Assembly: GCF_031882575.1 (NCBI RefSeq)
Contig: NZ_CP134772.1
Span: forward strand, 5,158,501 to 5,222,500
DNA: 64,000 nt
Direction: 5' to 3'
Source of the DNA: Pseudomonas sp. VD-NE ins
Lineage (GTDB): Bacteria > Pseudomonadota > Gammaproteobacteria > Pseudomonadales > Pseudomonadaceae
In this document: positions 1-8,737 of the stretch, piece by piece
Layout: every line of letters starts with the position of its first letter
Numbering within the stretch: position 1 is the stretch's first letter
The notes under the pieces: model-generated
What the model was told of the DNA's origin: nothing
The model's database searches: none
What the model saw: the letters and a program-made list of their open reading frames with translations, nothing else
Translations under genes and position numbers: made by a program

Positions 1-1
1 G

Positions 2-823
2 CTCGGGGATCAACGCGAGCGCGTCACGCCACTGAAAAGTCTTGGCGTGGTCATGGCCGCCGAATTCGCCTATTGCGCAACACCCGGCGGCAGTGGCGGA
101 CCGCTGACGATCATGGCCCTGCTGGCGCGCTGCGGCGTACGTCCGGCCCGGGGCAGCGCGGTGTTTGCCATGGATCAGCTCAGCGACTTGCTGTTCTTTC
201 TCTGCGCCCTCAGCGGGATTCTGATCTATGCGTTGTTCCAGCACCTCAGTGATCGACTGGAGTGGTTGCTGAGCGTCAGTGCGGTGTCATTGTTCGGCGG
301 TTTGTTCAGTTGCGTGCTGGTTGCGCGTTATCACCGCGCCTTGATTCGCCTGAGCGGTCGCCTGTTGGCAAGGATGAACGTCAAGGCCAGCACCCGCCGT
401 CGCTGGGCGCGCAAGTTGTTGCATTTTCTTGCCGCGTTCACCGACACCCTGAAGTTGCCTTGGCAAACATTGATCAAAGTATTCGCCCTGACCTGCGTGC
501 ATTGGTTGCTGCGATACAGCGTGCTGTATCTGGCGCTGCGCGGGTTGGGCGCCGACTTGCAGTGGGCGTGGAGTTTTCTGGTGCAGATGCTTTCGCTCGG
601 GGCCGGGCAATTCAGTCTGCTGCCGGGCGGAGCCGGGGCGGCGGAGTTGACGTCGGCAGCGCTGCTGGCGCCGATGGTAGGGAAATCCACCGCAGCGGCG
701 GCGATTCTGATTTGGCGGGTGGTGACGTATTACTTCTATCTGGTGGTGGGCGGCCCGGTATTTCTGTTGATGCTGGGGCGGCCACTGTTGAAGAAGCTGA
801 TGAACGTCAGACAGGCTTCTTGA
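2..823 (+). CDS. UPF0104 / LPG-synthase-type integral membrane protein, 3' part
   Basis: The reading frame is open to the left edge, so this is the C-terminal 273 or so residues of a longer protein. It carries several hydrophobic segments, a GGSGGP loop near the start, and a second loop rich in GGAGAAE before the last helices. Both are typical of the UPF0104 / lysylphosphatidylglycerol-synthase transmembrane (AglD-like) family. Members are inner-membrane flippase-like or lipid-modifying proteins, but the substrate cannot be told from the sequence. The 3' end overlaps by 17 bp the convergent small gene at 807-986. The family call is fairly secure; the function is not. Confidence 0.7.
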   Translation, partial: LGDQRERVTPLKSLGVVMAAEFAYCATPGGSGGPLTIMALLARCGVRPARGSAVFAMDQLSDLLFFLCALSGILIYALFQHLSDRLEWLLSVSAVSLFGGLFSCVLVARYHRALIRLSGRLLARMNVKASTRRRWARKLLHFLAAFTDTLKLPWQTLIKVFALTCVHWLLRYSVLYLALRGLGADLQWAWSFLVQMLSLGAGQFSLLPGGAGAAELTSAALLAPMVGKSTAAAAILIWRVVTYYFYLVVGGPVFLLMLGRPLLKKLMNVRQAS

Positions 824-986
824 CGTCGTCCTGCTCCTGTTCCTTGAGTTGTTCCCACAACTCGGCAGCACCGGGAAACTCGGTACCATCCTCAGGGCTC
901 ATGTCCTCGGGATCATATCGACTCAAACAACCCTCGCCCAACGTTGCCGGTGCTTTGGAAGTGGCTTTGTCCAGTGGATCACTCAT
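807..986 (-). CDS. Small acidic hypothetical protein (59 aa)
   Basis: A 59-residue, strongly acidic protein starting MSDPLDKA and rich in D/E in its second half. It has no signal peptide, membrane segment or known motif. I chose the ATG at 986 because GAGG lies 8 nt upstream; an in-frame ATG two codons earlier (992) is too close to that ribosome site. It is convergent with and overlaps the upstream membrane-protein gene by 17 bp, and lies 85 bp downstream of purU on the same strand, so it may be co-transcribed with purU. I do not recognise the family. Confidence 0.5.
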   Translation of the reverse strand: MSDPLDKATSKAPATLGEGCLSRYDPEDMSPEDGTEFPGAAELWEQLKEQEQDDVKKPV

Positions 987-1071
987 GGGCATTTCCTCGG
1001 GGCTTGAATGAACAAGGGTCTGAGCGATTGAACGCCCAGACCCTTGGTTTTTCAAGCCTGCGTGAGTTCGA

Positions 1072-1920
1072 TCAGAACACCACGGTCTTGTTGCCGTGCA
1101 CCAGCACGCGATCTTCGAGGTGATAGCGCAGGCCACGAGCCAGGACCATCTTCTCGACGTCACGGCCGAAACGCACCATGTCTTCGATGCTGTCGCTGTG
1201 GCTGACGCGGACTACGTCCTGCTCGATGATCGGACCGGCGTCCAGTTCTTCGGTCACGTAGTGGCAGGTCGCGCCGATCAGCTTCACGCCACGCAACGAC
1301 GCCTGGTGATACGGCTTGGCGCCGACGAACGACGGCAGGAAGCTGTGGTGAATGTTGATGACCTTGTGCGCGTATTCGCGGCACATGTCTGGCGGCAGGA
1401 TCTGCATGTAACGCGCCAGCACCACCACTTCGGCATCGTGCTGCTTGACCAGACGCGACACTTCGTCGAAGGCCGGTTGCTTGTCCTGCGGATTGACCGG
1501 GACGTGGTAGTAAGGAATGCCGTGCCACTCGACCATGCTGCGCAGGTCATCGTGGTTGGAAATCACACAGGAGATTTCACAGTCCAGTTCATCGCTGTGC
1601 CAGCGGTGCAACAAGTCAGCGAGGCAGTGGGATTCGCGGCTGGCCATCAGCACAACACGCTTTTTCTGCTCGGTGTCGGTGATGCGCCAGTCCATCGAGA
1701 ATTCTTCGGCAATCGGCGCAAACTTCTCGCGCAGTACTTCAATACCGAAAGGCAGCGAATCGGCACGAATTTCGTGACGCATGAAGAACCAGCCCACTTG
1801 ATTGTCCGAGTGGTGGCTCGCTTCGGTGATCCAGCCGTTGTGGGCTGCCAGAAAATTACTGACTTTGGCAACGATGCCAACGCGGTCCGGGCAAGATATC
1901 ACCAGCCGAAAAGTGCGCAT
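1072..1920 (-). CDS. purU: Formyltetrahydrofolate deformylase PurU
   Basis: This enzyme hydrolyses 10-formyltetrahydrofolate to formate and tetrahydrofolate. It balances the one-carbon pool and supplies formate to PurT-type purine synthesis in the cytoplasm. Residues 1-80 form an ACT domain (CPDRVGIVAKVSNFL). Residues about 88-282 are the formyltransferase fold, with the catalytic region INIHHSFLPSF and the Asp of LDAGPIIEQD. The length (282 aa) is usual for the family. GGAG lies about 10 nt before the ATG. It is transcribed away from mvaT across a 336-bp intergenic region. Confidence 0.95.
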   Translation of the reverse strand: MRTFRLVISCPDRVGIVAKVSNFLAAHNGWITEASHHSDNQVGWFFMRHEIRADSLPFGIEVLREKFAPIAEEFSMDWRITDTEQKKRVVLMASRESHCLADLLHRWHSDELDCEISCVISNHDDLRSMVEWHGIPYYHVPVNPQDKQPAFDEVSRLVKQHDAEVVVLARYMQILPPDMCREYAHKVINIHHSFLPSFVGAKPYHQASLRGVKLIGATCHYVTEELDAGPIIEQDVVRVSHSDSIEDMVRFGRDVEKMVLARGLRYHLEDRVLVHGNKTVVF

Positions 1921-2180
1921 GAGGGGAAACTCCAGAACTTCGCAAAGGCCGCCATTCTAGCGGCTGCGCAGGAAAACTGCAGTATTGATCAGCGCCGGTC
2001 CGAGCCAGGCTCGGCCGATTCGGATTCTTGATGAGTAAGCGTCAGGCTGGCGCTGCTCCTGTGGCATCGCTCGATCAGGCAACTGTGAATATCTGTGATG
2101 ACTGGATCACATTATTTAACTGAATAATCAATAGAGGGCAGTTTCTCGTAACTAATTTAAATAAAAACCCCGGTTAAATG

Positions 2181-2209
2181 TTTACTTGATGAAACAGCCT
2201 GACTATTAT
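2181..2209 (+). promoter_or_regulatory. Probable sigma-70 promoter of mvaT
   Basis: TTTACT (2181-2186) and TATTAT (2204-2209) are separated by 17 bp, 48 bp before the mvaT start. The surrounding 2090-2215 stretch is markedly AT-rich compared with its neighbours. That would suit binding by MvaT itself (autoregulation), which is inference. Nothing else coding is visible in 1921-2256. Confidence 0.5.
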
Positions 2210-2256
2210 TGCGGCACTGTCCCCCTGCCATCCCGCACTCTACTAAGGTAGTAATC

Positions 2257-2634
2257 ATGTCCTTGATCAACGAATATCGCGCCACCGAAGAAGCTATCAA
2301 AGAGCTGCAAGCCCGTTTGAAGAACCTGTCCCAAGACGACAAACTGCAAGCCGAGCTGGAATTCGAAGGCAAACTGCGCACCCTGATGGGCGAATACTCC
2401 AAATCGCTGCGTGACATCATCGCGCTGCTGGACCCGGAAGCAAAAACCAAAGCAGTACGCGGCGGCGCAGTAAAAACTACCGGCACCAAGCGTGCTCGCA
2501 AAGTTAAACAATACAAAAACCCGCACAACGGCGAAGTCATCGAAACCAAAGGTGGCAACCACAAAACTCTGAAAGAGTGGAAAGCCAAGTGGGGCGGTGA
2601 CGTGGTTGAAGGCTGGGCTACCCTGCTGGGCTAA
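2257..2634 (+). CDS. mvaT: H-NS-like xenogeneic silencer MvaT
   Basis: A 125-residue nucleoid-associated protein of the MvaT/MvaU family, the Pseudomonas counterpart of H-NS. It coats AT-rich and horizontally acquired DNA and silences it. The N-terminal half (MSLINEYRATEEAIKEL onward) is the coiled-coil oligomerisation region. The C-terminal part, with KRARKVKQYKNP and KGGNHKTLKEWKAKWG, is the AT-hook-like DNA-binding domain and is nearly identical to the P. aeruginosa protein. I chose the start at 2257 over an upstream in-frame start at 2209 because MSLINEYRATEE is the conserved N-terminus. A strong hairpin terminator follows. The nearby Tc toxin island is the kind of DNA it would be expected to bind. 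Confidence 0.97.
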   Translation: MSLINEYRATEEAIKELQARLKNLSQDDKLQAELEFEGKLRTLMGEYSKSLRDIIALLDPEAKTKAVRGGAVKTTGTKRARKVKQYKNPHNGEVIETKGGNHKTLKEWKAKWGGDVVEGWATLLG

Positions 2635-2670
2635 GCCGCAACGCCTTCGCAGAGCGATCCGCGAAAAAAT

Positions 2671-2699
2671 AAACGCCAGCGAATGCTGGCGTTTTTTTA
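2671..2699. terminator. Rho-independent terminator after mvaT, possibly bidirectional
   Basis: A 7-bp GC stem CGCCAGC/GCTGGCG with a GAAT loop (2674-2691) is followed by seven T. The A-rich left flank gives a T-rich tract on the other strand, so it can also end sbcB transcription. Confidence 0.85.
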
Positions 2700-2731
2700 T
2701 GCCCGGCATTTAAGCCCGGTCATGTTCGATT

Positions 2732-4162
2732 TCAAAGATTCAAACGTTTGCGCAATGCCTGGACATAATTCTGCCATTCATTGAGCACCTCACTCTGCAT
2801 CGGCGTGGCATTAACCGACCACTGCTCTGCCGCTTCTGTAAAAGACTTCAAGGTATTCGGCGCGCCGCATTCAGGTGCGGACAAACGTTGCTGGCAAAAT
2901 ATTCTCCAGCGCTCTTGCTCTTCGAAATTCAACGTCTCGGGAAAGTTACGCGCGCGATATCGAAAGAGTAATTCAGGCAAACGTTCGTCATCGAAAGGCC
3001 ATTGCTCTTGCGCTAGTTGCGCCGGATCAGCGGTCCTCACTTGCTCACATAGACGTCGATCGCGGTCACCGATAAATCCGTCGTACAACTGTTGTTCCGG
3101 ATCCTCGCTCGGAATGAAATCTTCGCTGACATAAATTTGCGCAACTTTATCTTTCCAAACTTGTTGTGCGTCAGTTAGCCGCAGTGCTCGCTGTTGATAC
3201 AACGCCATATCCAGCCCCAGACGTTGCTGATCCTGCGTGCGCAAAACCGCAAGCGGCGCTACCACCGGACAACGGTTGATGTGAATCAGCTTGAGCGGCA
3301 CCGGCAACTCGCCTTCCGGCAAATCCTCGCGACGCGTGTACAAACGCTGGCGCAGGGTTTGCGCGTCCAGATCCAGCAACCCCTGCGGGTCGAGGTGCAG
3401 GTCACAGACGATCAGGGCATTGCGGTTTTTCGGGTGCCAGGCCAGTGGCAGCACCACGCCGATATAACTGCGGGCCGCCGAGAAACGCCCGGAGACATGC
3501 ACCATGGGTTGCAACAGACGAATCTGATCCATGACTTTTTGCTTGCTGCGCAACTGGAACAACCAGTCATAGAGTTTTGGCTGTTTTTCGCGGATCAACC
3601 GGGCCAGTGCGATGGTCGCGCGCACATCCGACAGCGCTTCGTGGGCATGCCCGTGATCGATATCGTTCGCGGCCGTCAGACGCTCGAGCTTGAGTGTCAC
3701 CCGGCCTTCGTCATCGGTCGGCCAGACCAGTCCGTCGGGACGCAACGCATAGGCGGCGCGCACCACATCGATCAGATCCCAGCGGCTGTTGCCGCCCTGC
3801 CACTCCCGGGCGTACGGGTCGAAGAAATTGCGATACAGGCTGTAACGGGTCATCTCGTCGTCGAAGCGCAGCGTGTTGTAACCGGCGCCACAGGTGCCCG
3901 GAGCCGCCAGTTGGGCATGCACGCGAGTCATGAAATCAGCTTCGCTCAAGCCCTTTTCGGCGAGCTGGCTCGGGGTAATGCCGGTGATCGCGCACGCCGC
4001 CGGATGCGGCAGGATGTCTTCACTGGGCTGGCAATAAAGATTGACCGGCTCGTCGATTTCGTTGAGCGCATGGTCGGTGCGGATCCCGGCCACCTGCAAC
4101 GGGCGGTCGTTACGCGGGTTGATGCCAGTGGTTTCGTAGTCGTACCAGAAGATTGAAGTCAC
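2732..4162 (-). CDS. sbcB: Exodeoxyribonuclease I
   Basis: A processive 3'-5' single-strand DNA exonuclease of recombination and mismatch repair. It has 476 residues, the usual ExoI length. The N-terminal DEDD exonuclease domain opens with MTSIFWYDYETTG, holding the first catalytic Asp and Glu. GHAHEALSDVRATIALARLI carries the later catalytic His and Asp. The middle and C-terminal parts are the SH3-like and helical domains that close round single-stranded DNA. It converges with mvaT and diverges from the RDD-led operon, with about 180 bp between starts. Confidence 0.95.
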   Translation of the reverse strand: MTSIFWYDYETTGINPRNDRPLQVAGIRTDHALNEIDEPVNLYCQPSEDILPHPAACAITGITPSQLAEKGLSEADFMTRVHAQLAAPGTCGAGYNTLRFDDEMTRYSLYRNFFDPYAREWQGGNSRWDLIDVVRAAYALRPDGLVWPTDDEGRVTLKLERLTAANDIDHGHAHEALSDVRATIALARLIREKQPKLYDWLFQLRSKQKVMDQIRLLQPMVHVSGRFSAARSYIGVVLPLAWHPKNRNALIVCDLHLDPQGLLDLDAQTLRQRLYTRREDLPEGELPVPLKLIHINRCPVVAPLAVLRTQDQQRLGLDMALYQQRALRLTDAQQVWKDKVAQIYVSEDFIPSEDPEQQLYDGFIGDRDRRLCEQVRTADPAQLAQEQWPFDDERLPELLFRYRARNFPETLNFEEQERWRIFCQQRLSAPECGAPNTLKSFTEAAEQWSVNATPMQSEVLNEWQNYVQALRKRLNL

Positions 4163-4343
4163 GGGCGGTTCCTGAACTGAAGATCGGCAAAGTCTAGGCG
4201 CTCGACCGCGCTCGCGGCCAGCCTCGCGTCATTCAAACACTTCGCGCTTTACGATGTGCAATACATAGTTATGTCGTTTTCCCCCGAGAGGCTGCTAGCA
4301 TCGGACTCACTTGCACCCCGAACAGGCGAACATCAGGTAGCCC

Positions 4344-5069
4344 ATGCTCGAGCCCACAGCACCGCCAAGGAAAGCACCGCTGGCCCCGCCGCTGGATACG
4401 CGGCATCAGGTCGAAACGCCGGAAGGCATCGACCTGCCGTTGCGCCCGGCCGGGCTGATGGTGCGTGCCGTGGCTTTCGCGATCGATCTGGCTCTGCGCG
4501 GTGTGATCATGGGCGTGCTGTTCATCGCCCTGGCGTTTTTCGGCAAGCTCGGCATAGGCCTGGGTTCGTTGCTGCTGTTCGCCATCAGTTGGTGGTACAT
4601 GGTGTTGTTCGAAGTGCTGCGCCAGGGCCGCTCGCCGGGGAAACAATGGATGGGCCTGCGCGTGGTGCACGACGACGGCACCCCGATTGGCTGGTCGGCC
4701 TCCCTGCTGCGCAACCTGCTGCGTTTTGTCGATCTGCTGCCCTTCGGCTACTTCCTCGGCACCCTCAGTTGCCTGCAACACCCGACTTTCAAACGCCTCG
4801 GCGACATCGCTGCCGGCACACTGGTGGTCTACAGCGAACGTCCGCTGACCCGTGCGCAACTGCCTGATGCCGAGCCCCGGCGCTCACCTGTCCCCCTGAC
4901 ACTCACCGAACAGCGCGCCGTGCTTGGCTTTGCCGAACGCCAAGGTGAACTATCGCCAGCACGGGTCAATGAACTGGCTTCGCTGCTTGCTCAGCCACTG
5001 CATATTTCCGCGCCCAAGGCTGTGACCGAACTTAACGGCATCGCTCGCGGCTTGTTGGGCCCGACATGA
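4344..5069 (+). CDS. RDD-family membrane protein (first gene of six-gene operon)
   Basis: A 241-aa protein with an RDD domain in about residues 30-160. It starts with the motif VRAVAFAIDLALR after a proline-rich leader and has hydrophobic helices near 45-95 and 125-150. RDD proteins are small inner-membrane proteins of mostly unknown role; some act as cation antiporters. The C-terminal 80 residues are soluble. It overlaps the next gene by 4 bp (ATGA) and heads an operon of RDD, SpoIIM-like, DUF4129, DUF4350, MoxR and DUF58 proteins. The operon suggests a membrane-anchored MoxR chaperone system. Confidence 0.8.
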   Translation: MLEPTAPPRKAPLAPPLDTRHQVETPEGIDLPLRPAGLMVRAVAFAIDLALRGVIMGVLFIALAFFGKLGIGLGSLLLFAISWWYMVLFEVLRQGRSPGKQWMGLRVVHDDGTPIGWSASLLRNLLRFVDLLPFGYFLGTLSCLQHPTFKRLGDIAAGTLVVYSERPLTRAQLPDAEPRRSPVPLTLTEQRAVLGFAERQGELSPARVNELASLLAQPLHISAPKAVTELNGIARGLLGPT

Positions 5070-6043
5070 AACAAAGCCTTTTCGAAGCGCGTCACAAGGC
5101 CGAGTGGGAGCGTTTTGCGCTGGCCCTAGAACGCCTTGAACGCGGCAAGGACACTTCGCAAGTCGCCGGTTTTCCCAAGGCCTATCGGCGCCTCTGCCAA
5201 CATCTGGCGCTGGCACAGGTACGCGGCTACAGCAGTTTCCTCATTGATTCGTTGCAACAACACGTGCTGCGCGGACATCAACAGCTGTACCGTCATCGCA
5301 GCCGTCTAGGCGCCAATCTGCTGAGTTTCATCCTCGCCGACTTTCCCAGGCTGGTACGTGCCGAATGGCCCTTCGTACTGGTCGCCAGCCTGCTGTTTTT
5401 TGGCAGCCTGATCGGCGTCGGCATGTTGGTGTATGTGTTTCCCGAACTGGTCTACAACCTGATCCCCGCCGATCAGGTGCGCGAGATGCAAGGCATGTAC
5501 GACCCGGTCGCCGGCCATCTCGGGCGCCCCGCCGAGCGTGCGGCCAGCGAAGACTGGGTGATGTTCGGTTACTACGTGATGCACAACATCGGCATTGCCT
5601 TTCAGACCTTCGCCAGCGGCTTGTTGATGGGCGTGGGCAGCGCGTTCTTTCTGTTCTACAACGGCATGGTCATCGGCGCGGTGGCCGGACACCTGAGCGA
5701 GATCGGTTTCGGTCAGACCTTCTGGTCATTCGTCATTGCCCATGGCGCCTTTGAACTCACCGCCATCGCCCTCGCCGGGGCCGCCGGCCTGGAACTCGGC
5801 TGGGCCTTGATCGCACCCGCACGGCTGAGCCGCAGCGAAGCGCTGAAGCGGGCGGCGCGCAAAAGCGTGTTGCTGGTCTGCGGCGTGATGTTGTTCCTGT
5901 TGATTGCCGCGTTCATCGAAGCCTATTGGTCGTCGAAAACCGGCGTCGCGCCACTGACCAAATATCTGGTCGGCGCCGGGCTTTGGACGTTGGTCGCGTG
6001 CTATCTGCTGTTCGCCGGAAGGACACGCCATGCGCCTGAGTGA
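5066..6043 (+). CDS. Stage II sporulation protein M-like (DUF95) membrane protein
   Basis: A 325-residue integral membrane protein of the SpoIIM/DUF95 family. There is a soluble N-terminal helical region (about 1-100). It is followed by five or so hydrophobic segments, beginning near residue 105 (FVLVASLLFFGSLIGVGMLVYVF) and including FASGLLMGVGSAFFLFYNGMVIGAVAGHL and the family-typical AHGAFELTAIALAGAAG motif. In Bacillus SpoIIM serves engulfment; Pseudomonas does not sporulate, so the role here is different and unknown. The start overlaps the RDD stop (ATGA) and its end overlaps the next gene by 14 bp. Confidence 0.8.
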   Translation: MKQSLFEARHKAEWERFALALERLERGKDTSQVAGFPKAYRRLCQHLALAQVRGYSSFLIDSLQQHVLRGHQQLYRHRSRLGANLLSFILADFPRLVRAEWPFVLVASLLFFGSLIGVGMLVYVFPELVYNLIPADQVREMQGMYDPVAGHLGRPAERAASEDWVMFGYYVMHNIGIAFQTFASGLLMGVGSAFFLFYNGMVIGAVAGHLSEIGFGQTFWSFVIAHGAFELTAIALAGAAGLELGWALIAPARLSRSEALKRAARKSVLLVCGVMLFLLIAAFIEAYWSSKTGVAPLTKYLVGAGLWTLVACYLLFAGRTRHAPE

Positions 6044-7577
6044 TGCCACCGTGGTGATCCGCCCGCGCACGACCTGGGAAGCCATGGATCTTGGCGTACT
6101 GATGTGTCAACAACATCGACGCTTGCTCATGACCAGTTGGGCCATCGTCACTTTGCCGCTGTTCGCTTTGCTCAGCGTGTTGTTTTGGGATTCGCCGTCG
6201 CTGGCAGTGTTTATCTTCTGGTGGCTGAAACCGGCGTACGAACGCCTGCCGTTGTACATCCTGTCGAAAGCGCTGTTTGGCGAAACGCCGACACTTAAAC
6301 AAGCCTTGCGCGAATGGCCGCGCCTGCTCAAACCGCAACTGCTGGCCAGCCTGACCTGGCGCCGTCTGAGTTTCAGCCGCAGCTTTCTGCTGCCGGTGGT
6401 GCAACTCGAAGGCCTCGATGGCAGCGCCAGACAACAACGCCTGCACGTGCTCCTGCAACGCAACGCCGGTGCCGCGCAGTGGTTGACCCTCATCGGCGTG
6501 CACCTGGAAACCGCGCTGTGGATCGGCCTGATGGTGCTGTTCTACATGCTGCTGCCACAGCAAATCGAAACGGATTGGGACTGGCAGTCGCTGATTCTCG
6601 CAGCGGATAACCAGTGGCGTTGGCTCGAACATCTGACCAATGCCTTCTATGCGCTGGTGCTGGTGGTGTGGGAACCGATTTATGTCGCCTGCGGCTTCAG
6701 CCTTTATCTGAACCGGCGTACGCAACTGGAAGCGTGGGACATCGAACTGGTGTTCCGCCGCTTGCGCCAACGCCTTAACGCCAGTGTGTTGGGGCTGCTG
6801 CTGGCGGTCTGTCTGGTGCTGCCGAGTGTGCCACCGACCTGGGCGGCCGAGCCTGATGACAGTCCGCAGGCACCGCGCTTGTTGAATCAACCGCTGACCA
6901 GTCAGGCATCACGGGACAGTATCAAGGCGTTGCTTGAACAACCTCCGTTCAAAAACAAGGAGTCCGTTACCCGCTACCGTTTTGGCGACGACCAGGCGAA
7001 ACCTGCCACAGCACAAAAACCCGGTGACGCACCGCAGTGGCTGAAAACCCTCTTGAGCTGGCTCGACGGGCAACACTTCAACGTGCTGGCGAAGATTATT
7101 GAAGTGTTGTTGTGGGGCGCGATCATTACTGCGTTCGGCTGGCTGATCTGGCGTTATCGCGAATATCTCCAAGCCTTCGTCAGCCGCCGCCCGAGACTGC
7201 CTGCCAAACCAAAACGCGCGTTGCCACAGCAGGCCTTTGGCCTGGACCTGAATCGCGACACTTTGCCTGACGACATTGCCGCCAGCGCCGAACACCTCTG
7301 GCAAAGCCAACCCCGTGCAGCGTTGGGCCTGCTCTATCGAGGGCTGCTCAGCCATTTGCTCCATGACTTCGATCTGAGCCTGAAACCCGCCGACACCGAA
7401 CTTCAGGTGCTGGCGCACGTTGAGCAATTGCAGCGCCCGGAACTGCTTGCCTTCAGCCGCAGCCTGACCACCCATTGGCAAAACATGGCCTACGGGCATC
7501 GCGTGCCGACTGCACAACTGCAACAGGAATTGTGCGATGGCTGGCGCGCCCTGTTCGGCCCCGGAGCCGCCCGTTGA
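6030..7577 (+). CDS. Membrane protein with C-terminal DUF4129
   Basis: 515 residues. The N-terminal half has several hydrophobic helices (about 33-65, 160-180, 210-235 and a Leu-rich helix near 255-272 ending in an ALA-type WAAE sequence). A periplasmic-like linker follows, then a further helix near 350-370 (VLLWGAIITAFGWLIW). The C-terminal 115 residues match the DUF4129 pattern (AEHLWQSQPRAALGLLYRGLLSHL ... DTELQVL). DUF4129 proteins accompany MoxR and DUF58 proteins and resemble transglutaminase-associated membrane proteins. It overlaps the gene before and, by a TTGA overlap, the gene after, indicating translational coupling. Confidence 0.7.
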   Translation: MRLSDATVVIRPRTTWEAMDLGVLMCQQHRRLLMTSWAIVTLPLFALLSVLFWDSPSLAVFIFWWLKPAYERLPLYILSKALFGETPTLKQALREWPRLLKPQLLASLTWRRLSFSRSFLLPVVQLEGLDGSARQQRLHVLLQRNAGAAQWLTLIGVHLETALWIGLMVLFYMLLPQQIETDWDWQSLILAADNQWRWLEHLTNAFYALVLVVWEPIYVACGFSLYLNRRTQLEAWDIELVFRRLRQRLNASVLGLLLAVCLVLPSVPPTWAAEPDDSPQAPRLLNQPLTSQASRDSIKALLEQPPFKNKESVTRYRFGDDQAKPATAQKPGDAPQWLKTLLSWLDGQHFNVLAKIIEVLLWGAIITAFGWLIWRYREYLQAFVSRRPRLPAKPKRALPQQAFGLDLNRDTLPDDIAASAEHLWQSQPRAALGLLYRGLLSHLLHDFDLSLKPADTELQVLAHVEQLQRPELLAFSRSLTTHWQNMAYGHRVPTAQLQQELCDGWRALFGPGAAR

Positions 7578-8737
7578 GTCGCCGGACACTGTGGTGGGTC
7601 GGCGCGTCAATCGTGCTGTTGCTCGGCACGTTAAGCGTTTTCCTCTATCTCAAGGCCAAGCCTTATCAGGAAGAAGTCGATCACGGCCCCTCGCCCGCTG
7701 CGCAAGCCAATCCTTATCTGGCAGCCGAGCTGTTCTTGCGTGAGCGTGGCCTCAACGTCAGCCATGCCGAAAGCCTTGCGGTGCTCCCCGATATCGATCC
7801 GCGCCGGCATACGCTTCTGCTGTTCAACGACCGCTCTCGCATGACTCCGCGTCAGGTCGATCAGATCCTGAACTGGACGCGGGCCGGCGGGCGGCTGGTG
7901 TTCGTCGCCGAATCGCTGTGGGACGAGCAGACAAAACAGAGTAACGACCTGTTGCTCGATCGGGTGCAACTGCATCAATCCCTGAGCAAGGATCTGAAAG
8001 ACTTGCCCGACGACATTGAGCCAGAGCGCTTCCCGAAACTGACCAAGCTCTATCTGGAAGACGAAGACGCACCGGCCTACGCCGGTTTCGACACCGACTT
8101 CCACCTCGACGACCCGAAGAATCTTGCGCAAGCCTGGGCCAACAGCGCCAAGGCGACGCACATGATGCAACTGCCCTACAGCCTTGGCACGATCACTGTG
8201 GTCACCGACGCAGAGTTGTGGAAGAGCAAAGCCATCAGCCAATACGACAACGCCTGGCTGCTCTGGTATTTGTGCGCCGATACCGACGTCACGTTGATTT
8301 ACAACACCGGGCACGATGGCCTGCTGACCTTGCTCTGGCGCTACTTTCCGCAAGCCATCGTCGCTTTGCTCGGGTTGATCGGACTGTGGCTCTGGCACGT
8401 CGGCGTACGCCACGGCCCACTGCAATTACCCGCCCCGAGTGGACGTCGGCAATTGCACGAACATCTGCGCGCCAGCGCCGATTTCCTGTTGCGCCACAAC
8501 GGCCAGCAAGCGCTGCTGCAAGCACTGCAACAGGATGTGCTGCGTCGCGCCCGCCGCCGCCATCCCGGCTTTGACCAATTGAACGTTGCCGAACAATGGC
8601 TGGCGTTATCGCGCCTGACCCGGCAACCCACCCGCGCTATCAGCCAGGCCCTGAGCCCGGTGCCGGATCGACGCTTGTCCAGCGCCGATTTCTGCCGCCA
8701 GGTCGCCCACCTGCAAACCCTGAGGAACACGCTATGA
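7574..8737 (+). CDS. DUF4350 domain membrane-anchored protein
   Basis: Read from a TTG at 7574 that overlaps the previous stop (TTGA), this gives 387 residues starting LSRRTLWWVGASIVLLLGTLSVFLYL, an N-terminal membrane anchor. An ATG-type start 33 codons earlier would overlap the previous gene by 100 bp and add an Arg-rich stretch, so I prefer the TTG. About residues 35-240 form the DUF4350 alpha/beta region (FLRERGLNV, GGRLVFVAESLW). A second membrane helix (AIVALLGLIGLWLWHVGV) lies near 255-275, followed by a cytoplasmic tail. It ends in an ATGA overlap with the MoxR gene. Confidence 0.75.
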   Translation: MSRRTLWWVGASIVLLLGTLSVFLYLKAKPYQEEVDHGPSPAAQANPYLAAELFLRERGLNVSHAESLAVLPDIDPRRHTLLLFNDRSRMTPRQVDQILNWTRAGGRLVFVAESLWDEQTKQSNDLLLDRVQLHQSLSKDLKDLPDDIEPERFPKLTKLYLEDEDAPAYAGFDTDFHLDDPKNLAQAWANSAKATHMMQLPYSLGTITVVTDAELWKSKAISQYDNAWLLWYLCADTDVTLIYNTGHDGLLTLLWRYFPQAIVALLGLIGLWLWHVGVRHGPLQLPAPSGRRQLHEHLRASADFLLRHNGQQALLQALQQDVLRRARRRHPGFDQLNVAEQWLALSRLTRQPTRAISQALSPVPDRRLSSADFCRQVAHLQTLRNTL